Assembly (NCBI GenBank): GCA_018812385.1
Contig: JAHJDU010000394.1
Span: 1 to 6,485 of the forward strand
DNA: 6,485 nucleotides
From: Pseudomonadota bacterium
GTDB lineage: Bacteria > Desulfobacterota > Desulfobacteria > Desulfobacterales > Desulfobacteraceae
Direction of reading: 5' to 3'
Shown piece after piece: positions 1-6,012 of this stretch (its first letter is position 1; every line of letters starts with the position of its first letter). Below the pieces are notes generated by a model, which saw only the letters and a program-made list of their open reading frames with translations, did no database searches and was not told the origin of the DNA. Position numbers and translations under genes: made by a program.

Positions 1-793
1 CTCTGATTTTAGTAAGATTATCGTTTTCATCAAACACACCTGAAGAATTTTCAATGAGGTGAAGAGGGGTTCCATCAATTTTTTTTAAATTGGGTTCATA
101 ACCTGTCAATTGTTTTTCTTTTTTAAGAAGATTTAAAAAATCAAGTCTCTCGTCAGGATTCACAGAAAGCATTTGAATAGGCGTTTCCATTGCATGTTGA
201 GTGCTGTTGAATCCGAAAATTTTATTATATTCCTTATTACATGCAATCAGTTTTCCCTCAGGACTTGAGATATAAGTTCCTGAAAAAATTCCTTCAAAGT
301 AGGCGCGATACTGTCCCTCACTTCTTCTTAATTTTTCTTCAGCCTGTTTTTGATCGGTTATGTCAATGGCTATTTGAAGTCTAACCATCCGTCCATCTGT
401 CCATTCTATGGCCCGGTCATAGTTTGTATACCATCTCCTGCTTAATGGATTTTGATCTTGCCAGATACAAACCCCCGTGGGTTTTTTGTTTTTATCAAGT
501 AATTTATCATTTGTACAATGGGAGCAGGGCCTGGATTCTCCTCTAAAAACGTCCCAGCATATTTCACCCGTGAAATCCTTTTTGAAAACCTTTTTCATGT
601 AGTTGTTCATAAAAAGGATTTCATATGTTTTAAGGTCGGCTACATAAATGGTTGCATCAAGGCTGTTTAATACAGTGAGAAATCTTTTTTGAGATGCCTG
701 CAACGCTTTTTCTGCTTTCCTGCGCTCAGATTCCGCGTGTTGCAGTTTTTTAATTTTTTGCTCTAGCTCTTCATAGGTTGGTTTTTGAGTCAT
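1..793 (-). CDS. PAS-domain sensor protein, N-terminal part (C-terminus off the left edge)
   Basis: Read on the minus strand, the frame is open for 264 codons from an ATG at 793-791 to the window edge. Residues 1-37 are a charged, probably coiled-coil lead (MTQKPTYEELEQKIKKL). A first PAS-like domain lies at about 38-146 and ends in the typical exit motif DITDQKQAEEKLRRSE. A second begins at about 157 (GQYRAYFEGIFSGTYISSPEGKL) and is still running at the edge. PAS domains bind ligands or cofactors and relay signals to a kinase, cyclase or other output, but the output domain lies outside the window, so the class (histidine kinase or diguanylate cyclase) cannot be told. Cys90 and Cys93 form a CxxC in the first PAS domain. 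No signal peptide or membrane segment is seen, so this part looks cytoplasmic. The start was chosen because a GGAG lies 9 nt upstream and the opening fits the family. An in-frame ATG at 835 would add 14 residues. The gene is transcribed divergently from the plus-strand run. Confidence 0.85.
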   Translation of the reverse strand, partial: MTQKPTYEELEQKIKKLQHAESERRKAEKALQASQKRFLTVLNSLDATIYVADLKTYEILFMNNYMKKVFKKDFTGEICWDVFRGESRPCSHCTNDKLLDKNKKPTGVCIWQDQNPLSRRWYTNYDRAIEWTDGRMVRLQIAIDITDQKQAEEKLRRSEGQYRAYFEGIFSGTYISSPEGKLIACNKEYNKIFGFNSTQHAMETPIQMLSVNPDERLDFLNLLKKEKQLTGYEPNLKKIDGTPLHLIENSSGVFDENDNLTKIR

Positions 794-847
794 CAAAAGA
801 ATCTCCAAAGTTTTTTCATGATCAAGGATTCCCATACTTTTGATGAC

Positions 848-873
848 AAATCAATGCTTAAAATTGATTTTTT
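848..873. repeat. 8-bp perfect dyad followed by T6
   Basis: AAATCAAT (848-855) and ATTGATTT (863-870) are perfect inverted arms around a 7-nt centre. The right arm runs into T868-873. It lies 55 bp upstream of the PAS gene start, in the divergent intergenic region. It could be an operator for a dimeric regulator or a weak AT-rich terminator-like hairpin, but no plus-strand gene ends just before it. An AT-rich dyad of this size can arise by chance. Confidence 0.3.
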
Positions 874-886
874 GGATATTTGACTA

Positions 887-1016
887 AATCACAGCTTCGG
901 GTGAAGGTTTGTTTGCCTTGCAGCGATCCGATTGTCGTTCAGATACGATGGAGGGTAAGGCGAGCAGACCGGAACGGGTAGCTGGCCTGATTTGTCTTGC
1001 ACAAAACATAGGGTAA
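887..1016. other. GC-rich intergenic block with a long imperfect hairpin
   Basis: This stretch of the 794-1082 intergenic region is about 55% G+C (60 of the 110 bases in 891-1000), unlike its AT-rich flanks. In plus-strand RNA, 906-919 (GGTTTGTTTGCCTT) can pair along all 14 positions with 957-970 (AAGGCGAGCAGACC): 11 Watson-Crick pairs and 3 G-U pairs. CAGCT (892-896) can pair with AGCTG (980-984), with a symmetric 9 x 9 nt internal loop between the two helices. The G-U pairs would be A-C mismatches in a minus-strand RNA, which favours plus-strand RNA. Both strands also carry short ORFs here (22 codons at 948-1016 plus; 41 codons at 1009-884 minus), neither with recognisable similarity. It may be a dispersed intergenic repeat, the 5' leader of the downstream operon, or the remnant of a transferred sequence. 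I do not recognise a named RNA family. Confidence 0.4.
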
Positions 1017-1082
1017 TGCTATTCTTATTGACTTTTGGAAGGGGTTTTTTGAACAGAAAATAAGGTTGGGTTAATAAAATCG

Positions 1083-1820
1083 ATGAAGGATTTAAACAAG
1101 CGTTTCAAAGGTTGGATTTTTATTTATTGTGCGCTTATTCTTATGGGGTGCAAAGGTCCTGAAAAGGGAACAGAGTTTTTGTTTTTAATTAAAACCGCAT
1201 CAATGATCATTACCAGTTCAGATTTTATAGAAGAACTTGATCTTAAAAGGACTGCATATCCATATGATATTGAAGAAAATCCAATGGGATATAATGAAAT
1301 GGTGATGGATCTTGTTCAAACACTTTCCAAAGAGATCCTTTTTCTCAGCGCGGCGGCTGATAAGGGCGTGAATGTGACAGATCAGGAGGTCGGGGCTGCC
1401 GAGGACGAATTCAAAAAAGATTATCCCGAAGACAGCTTTGAACATATTTTATTAAAAAATGCCATATCTTATCCATTGTGGAAAAAACGATTTAAGAAAA
1501 ATATGATCATGGAAAAATTTATTGATCAGGAACTAAAACAAAAGATTGAAATCACGGCACAGGATATTGTGGGGTTTTATAAAAAATATATAATTGCCGA
1601 TATCCAGAAAAAGGATGAGAATACCCCGGGTTTAAAAAAGATTGAGAATGAAAAAGAACTGGTATCCAGTCTTCGGTTGCAGAAGGCTCAAGACCATTAC
1701 GATGAATGGATACAACAGCTTTACAAGGATTACCCGGTGCAAATCAATATGGAAAAACTAAAAACGTTTTTAATTGATATAGAAAAGAGCGAGGTAAAAG
1801 AAAATGAAAAAGAAAATTAA
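1083..1820 (+). CDS. SurA-N-like lipoprotein lacking a parvulin domain
   Basis: This is a 245-residue probable lipoprotein. A basic N-terminus and hydrophobic stretch (about 11-22) end in the lipobox LMGC, with the lipidated Cys at 23. Residue 24 is Lys rather than Asp, which in the enterobacterial rule favours outer-membrane sorting. Residues about 36-170 resemble the SurA N-terminal chaperone fold, with a helix carrying LVQTLSKEILFLSAAADKG, then VNVTDQEV, and near 155-170 KIEITAQDIVGFYKKYI. The tail (about 196-226, LRLQKAQDHYDEWIQQLYKD) resembles the C-terminal segment that follows the isomerase in SurA, but no parvulin domain lies between. The likely role, inferred, is a membrane-tethered holdase for periplasmic or outer-membrane proteins. 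Its last 17 bp overlap the surA start, suggesting coupled translation. An in-frame TAA just upstream makes this ATG the first usable one. The Shine-Dalgarno is poor (AAGG about 17 nt away). The tail is rich in Lys and Glu. Confidence 0.75.
   Translation: MKDLNKRFKGWIFIYCALILMGCKGPEKGTEFLFLIKTASMIITSSDFIEELDLKRTAYPYDIEENPMGYNEMVMDLVQTLSKEILFLSAAADKGVNVTDQEVGAAEDEFKKDYPEDSFEHILLKNAISYPLWKKRFKKNMIMEKFIDQELKQKIEITAQDIVGFYKKYIIADIQKKDENTPGLKKIENEKELVSSLRLQKAQDHYDEWIQQLYKDYPVQINMEKLKTFLIDIEKSEVKENEKEN
1791..1806 (+). promoter_or_regulatory. Ribosome binding site of surA inside the preceding gene
   Basis: GAGG at 1791-1794 lies 9 nt before the ATG at 1804 and within the last codons of the lipoprotein gene. 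It supports the start that makes the two genes overlap by 17 bp, and so supports translational coupling. Confidence 0.55.
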
Positions 1821-2376
1821 TGGGGTTATTTTTTCTTTGATTATACTCTGTTTTGGCTTTTGCGGGTCGATATCAGCTGAGGTTATCGACAGGATTGTTG
1901 CCATTGTGAATAATGATATTGTCACCTTGGCTCAATTAAGTAAAGAAACGGAACCATATATAAAAAATATGGAGTCTTCCGGGTATTCAGATGAAAAGAA
2001 AAAAGAGTCGTTAAAACAAATCAATAATAAGATACTCATGGCACTGATTGATAGATCATTAACCCAGCAGGAAGCCCAAAAGTATCAAATCAATGTATCA
2101 GATATTGAGGTCGATAATGCCCTGGAAAATGTAAAAAAAGCAAGGTCACTTAGCCAGGAAGAGTTTGAGAATGCTTTAAATAAAGAGGGGCTAACTTTAA
2201 AGGAATACCGCGAAAATGTCCAAAAACAGATATTACAATCCAGATTGATTAACCATGCGGTAAAATCAAAAGTGATTATCACGGAATCTGATATAAAAAA
2301 TTATTATGACGTTAATGCTGAAAAATATTCAGGCAAAAAAAAAGTATCACTTAAGAAATATCCTTATGGACAATGA
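1804..2376 (+). CDS. surA: SurA-type peptidyl-prolyl isomerase, N-terminal part (frameshifted)
   Basis: This is the first part of a SurA-family periplasmic foldase, which escorts outer-membrane proteins and isomerises prolyl bonds. A signal peptide (1-25: KKK, hydrophobic core, then SISA before E26) precedes the classic mature start EVIDRIVAIVNNDIVTLAQL. Residues 26-175 are the SurA N-terminal chaperone domain, including ILMALIDRSLTQQEAQKY, INVSDIEV and IITESDIKNYY. Homology stops at the triple Lys 178-180. This frame then adds ten unrelated residues and ends at TGA. The other frame continues seamlessly from the same place as a parvulin domain, so this is one gene broken by a one-base shift in the A9 run at 2335-2343. 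With one A fewer, the full protein would have 313 residues and a single parvulin domain. Whether the break is a real mutation, a slippage site or a sequencing error cannot be told here. Alone, this part would be a chaperone domain without isomerase. The symbol is by family; orthology to E. coli SurA is likely but not proven. Confidence 0.85.
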   Translation: MKKKINGVIFSLIILCFGFCGSISAEVIDRIVAIVNNDIVTLAQLSKETEPYIKNMESSGYSDEKKKESLKQINNKILMALIDRSLTQQEAQKYQINVSDIEVDNALENVKKARSLSQEEFENALNKEGLTLKEYRENVQKQILQSRLINHAVKSKVIITESDIKNYYDVNAEKYSGKKKVSLKKYPYGQ

Positions 2377-2746
2377 GGATGGAATCAAAGAAATCAGAAA
2401 GGAACTGGATGCAAAAAAGGATTTTTCAGCTCTTGCAAAAAAACATTCACTCTCACCTAATGCATCCGAAGGAGGGGATCTTGGACTGTTTGATATCAGT
2501 AATCTTGCTGAAAATATTAAAGAAATTATATCTGGGTTAAATATTGGGGATTATTCAAACGTCATTTCAACCTCCAGGGGGTTCCAAATTTTTTATGTAG
2601 AGGATATTGTTCCGGATTGTAACAAAACCTTACAACAGGCCCGCGATGAAATTCGTGAAATTTTATACAATGAACAGGTCGAGAAAAAATTTGAAACATG
2701 GCTTGAATCATTAAAGAAAAATGCGCACATAAAAATTATGCTTTAA
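2306..2746 (+). CDS. surA: SurA-type peptidyl-prolyl isomerase, C-terminal part with parvulin domain (frameshifted)
   Basis: This is the continuation of surA in the next frame. Meaningful similarity starts only after the A run, at about 2341. The stretch 2306-2340 is out-of-frame overlap, and the first ATG past the junction is at 2366. Numbered on the repaired 313-residue protein, 181-268 is a parvulin (rotamase) domain: YHLRNILM as the first strand, an acidic and basic helix, KDFSALAKKHSLSPNASEGG, DLGLFD, then LNIGDYSNVISTSRGFQIFYVED. That order and the GGDLG motif are characteristic of the family. Residues 277-310 (LQQARDEIREILYNEQVEKK, then WLESLKKNAHIKI) form the C-terminal strand and helix that complete the chaperone core. 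E. coli SurA has two parvulin domains; this one has one. No good ribosome site precedes 2306 or 2366, so independent translation is doubtful. mgtE starts 33 nt after the stop. Confidence 0.8.
   Translation: MTLMLKNIQAKKKYHLRNILMDNEDGIKEIRKELDAKKDFSALAKKHSLSPNASEGGDLGLFDISNLAENIKEIISGLNIGDYSNVISTSRGFQIFYVEDIVPDCNKTLQQARDEIREILYNEQVEKKFETWLESLKKNAHIKIML
2335..2343 (+). other. A9 homopolymer at the surA frame break
   Basis: Nine consecutive A follow GGC. Upstream frame: GGC AAA AAA AAA GTA. Downstream frame: AAA AAA AAG TAT. Removing one A joins the two halves as G-K-K-K-Y-H-L-R-N-I-L-M, a normal entry into the parvulin domain. Runs of nine A are a known class of RNA polymerase slippage site, and also a common place for one-base sequencing or assembly errors. 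Confidence 0.8.
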
Positions 2747-2779
2747 ATTGGCTTTTGCCTCTTTAAACAAAGGAAGACC

Positions 2780-4144
2780 ATGCACAATGAAAAGATAAAA
2801 CTTTTGACTGCCAGTTTAAAAAGACTGCTGCGACGTGGGGCAACCAGGCAATTGGTCAATATCATTAAAAAAACCCATATGGCAGATCTTTCCCTTGCCT
2901 TTAAAGAGCTGTCTGTTGATAACCGGAAAAAGCTGTTCGGGCTTATGGATGATCCGGAAGAAATCGGTGTTTTCTTTTCAACCCTTGACGAGACGCTTTT
3001 TCTGGAGTTTGTAAAAAATATAGAATTTATTAAGCTTGTGGATATATTTGATCAAATGCCCTCTGATGATGCGGCCTCCCTTTTGAACCTTCTGGATGAA
3101 GAGCTTTCAGATCAAATCCTTTCAAAAATGAAGAAAGAGGGATCCGCTAATGTTGAACAGTTGATGAGCTATGGTGAAGATACTGCCGGAAGCATCATGG
3201 TGACGGATTTTATCGCATTGGAAGAGGATGTGGTCGCAAAACAGGTTATTGAAGCATTACAGAACAAGTATCTGGATGTTGAAATGCCATTTTATATCTA
3301 TGTTGTTGATGCATATGGAAAACTTGTTGGGGTCAGTTCATTAAGGCAGCTGGTGGTTGTCCATCCGGAAAAACCTTTAAAAGAATTTATGGCACAGGAT
3401 CTTGTCACTGTAAAACCCTATACAGACAGGGAGGAAGTGGCAAGGCTGGTGTCAAGGTATGATTATTTGGCAGTTCCTGTTGTGGATGATGATAACCGGA
3501 TCGTGGGAATTGTAACGGTTGATGATGTTATTGATATCCTCCATGAAGCTGCAACCGAAGATATGTTAAAAATGGCTGGAGTGGGTGAAGAATACATTGA
3601 AACCCAGACTATATGGAGAGGCACCCGGATTCGTCTGCCCTGGTTGTTTGCAAGTTTTTTAGGGGGGGTAGCTGCTTTTTTTATCATCGGCGGATTTGAG
3701 GAAGACCTTGCAAAATTTACAACCCTGGCTGCATTTATTCCTGTTATTATGGGAATGGGGGGAAATATCGGTACCCAGAGTTCAACCATTGTTGTCCGGG
3801 GTATTGCCACAGGAAGAATTAATATTCAGGATTTTTCCAAAGTAGTTTCAAAAGAACTGGCTGTAGGAGTTATCCTGGGTGTCATATATGGCATTTTTAT
3901 TGGAATTATCGCAAAATTCGTTTTTGCTGCAGAACCGTTTTCCGTGCCATTGGCATTTGCTGTGGGGCTTGCCATCATAACATCCATGTCTATTGCAGCA
4001 CTTGTGGGTTCCATGGTGCCCCTTATTCTTGAGAGAATCAATATTGATCCTGCCGTTGCAACAGGACCCTTTGTCACAACTTCCATTGATATTGTGAGTG
4101 TGTATTGTTATTTCATGATAGCAACGCAGCTTTTGGACCTTTAG
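2780..4144 (+). CDS. mgtE: Magnesium transporter MgtE
   Basis: This 454-residue protein has the full MgtE layout and the family's usual length. The cytoplasmic helical MgtE_N domain spans about 30-134 (MPSDDAASLLNLLDEELSDQ). A tandem CBS pair, the intracellular Mg2+ sensor, covers about 138-200 and 202-260 (MVTDFIALEED; FMAQDLVTVKPYTDREEV; YLAVPVVDDDNRIVGIVTVD). The connecting helix runs to about 280, followed by about five membrane helices (near 287-306, 316-340, 360-383, 390-415, 427-450). The signature PVIMGMGGNIGTQSSTIVVR at 321-340 and the pore-helix segment TGPFVTTSIDIVS match the family. Asp437 corresponds to the conserved Asp that selects Mg2+ in the Thermus MgtE structure, matched from memory. 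It mediates Mg2+ uptake (Co2+ in some members) across the inner membrane and closes when cytosolic Mg2+ is high. AGGAAG lies 3 nt before the ATG. There is no room upstream for a Mg2+ riboswitch. recO starts 11 nt after the stop, suggesting cotranscription. Confidence 0.96.
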   Translation: MHNEKIKLLTASLKRLLRRGATRQLVNIIKKTHMADLSLAFKELSVDNRKKLFGLMDDPEEIGVFFSTLDETLFLEFVKNIEFIKLVDIFDQMPSDDAASLLNLLDEELSDQILSKMKKEGSANVEQLMSYGEDTAGSIMVTDFIALEEDVVAKQVIEALQNKYLDVEMPFYIYVVDAYGKLVGVSSLRQLVVVHPEKPLKEFMAQDLVTVKPYTDREEVARLVSRYDYLAVPVVDDDNRIVGIVTVDDVIDILHEAATEDMLKMAGVGEEYIETQTIWRGTRIRLPWLFASFLGGVAAFFIIGGFEEDLAKFTTLAAFIPVIMGMGGNIGTQSSTIVVRGIATGRINIQDFSKVVSKELAVGVILGVIYGIFIGIIAKFVFAAEPFSVPLAFAVGLAIITSMSIAALVGSMVPLILERINIDPAVATGPFVTTSIDIVSVYCYFMIATQLLDL

Positions 4145-4155
4145 GGCGGTTTGTT

Positions 4156-4935
4156 ATGCCTGGATTTGTTACGGATGCCATATTACTCAGAAAAATTGAA
4201 TATGGTGATCATGATTTCATAATCAGCTTTTTAACAGAATCCAAAGGGAAAATATCAGTGATTGCCAAAAATGCGAAAAAGAGCATTAAACGGTTTTCCG
4301 GTGCTCTGGATCTTTTTTCTGTCAATCATATCCAATGCACATTCCCCAAAAAAAAGAAAGATGGCATGACCATATTGTCCCAGGCAGATCTTGAAAATGG
4401 TTTTGCAAATATTCGGTATGATGTATTTAAAACGGCCTATGCAAGCTATTGGGCAGAGGTTATGCATTTCTGGCTGGAGGAAAACAAACAACAGTCGAGC
4501 TTATATAATCTGTTGTTATTTTCCCTTGATGCATTAAATAAAGGAGTTGTGTCCAAAGAAGTGCTCAGCCTTTTTTTCCAGATCCGGTTTATGACTATCT
4601 CTGGATTTTTTCCCAATATTGAAAACTGTGATAAGTGTAAAACACCTCTTGATAATATAGAACAAAAAATAGTCTGGTTTGACTTTGCCGAAGGTCGAAT
4701 TATTTGTCAAAATTGCATTAAAAAAAGATCAAATTATGGGCTGAGGGTTTCAAAGGGGACCTTAAAACAGATTCACTGGATAAACACCAGCGATATCAGC
4801 AGGGCTGACAGAATAAAATTTTCAGGCATTGCCATAAAAGAAGGAGAAATGCTTGTGGAAGCCTTTCTTCCCTTTTATATCGGAAGGGAGTTTAAAAGCC
4901 TGCAATTTCTTAATCGGTTAAGACAGGAAAAATGA
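4156..4935 (+). CDS. recO: DNA repair protein RecO
   Basis: RecO is a cytoplasmic mediator that, with RecR (and RecF), loads RecA onto SSB-coated single-stranded DNA and anneals complementary strands. From the ATG at 4156 the product has 259 residues, near the family's usual 240-260. The N-terminal OB fold (about 1-80) opens with GFVTDAILLRKIEYGDHDFI and LTESKGKISVIAKNAKKS, the standard RecO beginning. A helical domain follows (about 85-150, FQIRFMTISGFFP). A zinc-binding module has Cys158, Cys161, Cys184 and Cys187 (NCDKCKTPL and ICQNCIKKR). The C-terminus (FLPFYIGREFKSLQFLNRL) is typical. An ATG at 4105 in the same frame would add 17 residues overlapping mgtE, but the family's start favours 4156. 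The ribosome site is weak (GGG about 9 nt upstream). The stop overlaps the next gene as ATGA. An A8 run at 4348-4355 is in frame here. Confidence 0.95.
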   Translation: MPGFVTDAILLRKIEYGDHDFIISFLTESKGKISVIAKNAKKSIKRFSGALDLFSVNHIQCTFPKKKKDGMTILSQADLENGFANIRYDVFKTAYASYWAEVMHFWLEENKQQSSLYNLLLFSLDALNKGVVSKEVLSLFFQIRFMTISGFFPNIENCDKCKTPLDNIEQKIVWFDFAEGRIICQNCIKKRSNYGLRVSKGTLKQIHWINTSDISRADRIKFSGIAIKEGEMLVEAFLPFYIGREFKSLQFLNRLRQEK

Positions 4936-5984
4936 ATTTTAATAAAATACTTGAAAAAAATTATATTCAGGCATCTGTTCCCTGCAGGGTGGATCTCGGC
5001 GGCACTCTGGATATCAGCACATTTTATCTGCCCTTGCATTACCTGTCACCATCCAGTTTTAACATTGCCCTTGATTTAAGGACAAAGGTCAGTCTTTTGC
5101 CCTGGGAAGAAGGATATGTCAAGGTTTCATCCAAGGGATTTGAAAGCGCTGTTTTTAAAGATGATGAGGCACCGTTTAATCATCCCATGGGGCTTATGTT
5201 TGCCCTGGCAAAATATTTTGATGCCCATGGTGTTCATATCAAAATTGAATCTTCCTCGCCACCCAGGAGTGCTTTGGGAGGGTCTTCTTCTGCGGCAGTG
5301 GCCATTATATCGGCATTTTATAAGGCCCTTGGTAAAGAAATAAATCCTGAACAGATTGCCTGGCTTGCACATTATATCGAGTCCAGTGTGGCAGGGGTTC
5401 CCTGTGGTATGCAGGACCAGCTTGCAGCGGCTTTTGGCGGTGTAAATCAATGGATCTGGAAAATGGGAGAAAAATATCCTGAGTTTGAACGGATACCTGT
5501 CTTTGAAAATGAAGCCGACATAAAGACCTTTAACTCCAATATTCTCATTGCTTATTGCGGAATTCCACATGTATCAAAGGATATTAATAAACAATGGGTT
5601 GAGTCCTTTGTCCGGGGTGAAACAAGATTAGTATTTAAAAAAATTGTAGATTTAACAAAAGAATTTTCAAAGGCAGTAAAGAGCAAGAATTTCAGGCAGG
5701 CAGCAAAGCTTATGAACCAGGAGACAAAATTAAGGCTTGGAATGACCCCGGATGTCCTTGACAAGGCAGGCAAAAAAATGTTTGAAAAGGCTATAAATTG
5801 TGACTGTGGTGCAAGATTCACAGGTGCTGGCGGCGGCGGTTGTCTTTGGGCAATCGGCGAAGCCTTGGATATCGAAAATTTAAAATTTTTCTGGGAGGAA
5901 ATACTGACTTCGGTTGAGACTGCAAAAATTCTGGATACAAAAATTGAGAATAAAGGTATTTTAATGGTGAATGGTGAATGGTGA
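4932..5984 (+). CDS. GHMP-family sugar kinase (galactokinase or heptose-7-phosphate-kinase-like)
   Basis: This 350-residue GHMP-superfamily kinase transfers phosphate from ATP to a small metabolite. Motif I is VPCRVDLGGTLD (16-27). The ATP-binding glycine loop, motif II, is PPRSALGGSSSAAVA (110-124). VPCGMQDQLAAAFGG (156-170) contains the probable catalytic Asp162 and resembles the corresponding segment of D-glycero-D-manno-heptose 7-phosphate kinases. Motif III is GARFTGAGGGGC (293-304). Length and motif order suit the heptose or galactokinase-like branch. The substrate is not settled: no heptose, LPS or galactose genes lie nearby. The start codon overlaps the recO stop in ATGA, so translation is probably coupled. 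The last six residues, MVNGEW, are encoded by a 7-bp tandem repeat that also supplies the stop codon, so the native C-terminus may have been altered. All three motifs are present, so the enzyme is probably active. Confidence 0.85.
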   Translation: MNFNKILEKNYIQASVPCRVDLGGTLDISTFYLPLHYLSPSSFNIALDLRTKVSLLPWEEGYVKVSSKGFESAVFKDDEAPFNHPMGLMFALAKYFDAHGVHIKIESSSPPRSALGGSSSAAVAIISAFYKALGKEINPEQIAWLAHYIESSVAGVPCGMQDQLAAAFGGVNQWIWKMGEKYPEFERIPVFENEADIKTFNSNILIAYCGIPHVSKDINKQWVESFVRGETRLVFKKIVDLTKEFSKAVKSKNFRQAAKLMNQETKLRLGMTPDVLDKAGKKMFEKAINCDCGARFTGAGGGGCLWAIGEALDIENLKFFWEEILTSVETAKILDTKIENKGILMVNGEW

Positions 5985-6012
5985 GTTGTGAATGGTGAGT
6001 TGTGAATGGTGA
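5964..6012 (+). repeat. Heptamer tandem repeat (7 x 7 bp) across the kinase stop codon
   Basis: Seven uninterrupted 7-bp units occur: ATGGTGA three times, then GTTGTGA, ATGGTGA, GTTGTGA, ATGGTGA. The first three units encode the end of the kinase, including its TGA (5982-5984); the rest is intergenic. Because 7 is not a multiple of 3, the TGA in each unit falls in a different frame in turn, so all three plus-strand frames are closed within 21 bp. Confidence 0.9.

Noticed and set aside
1028..1063. Possible promoter (TTGACT at 1028-1033) before the lipoprotein gene
   Set aside because: No acceptable -10 hexamer lies at 16-18 bp spacing; the bases there read GAACAG. Not strong enough to annotate.
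2755..2776. Small hairpin (CTTT/AAAG) overlapping the mgtE ribosome site
   Set aside because: Only four A/T-rich pairs are perfect. It is too weak to call a translational switch or a terminator.
3463..3810. 115-codon minus-strand ORF
   Set aside because: It is antisense to the CBS and membrane parts of MgtE and is rich in Pro, Ile and Ser, as expected from reading that gene backwards.
4105..4155. Longer recO start overlapping mgtE
   Set aside because: The 17 extra residues do not look like RecO, and the family's N-terminus begins within a few residues of the ATG at 4156.
4348..4355. A8 run in recO as a second frameshift
   Set aside because: The reading frame continues correctly through it into recognisable RecO sequence, so nothing is broken here.
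5127..5570. 147-codon minus-strand ORF
   Set aside because: It lies antisense within the GHMP kinase, whose motifs are all on the plus strand. There is no ribosome site or family resemblance.
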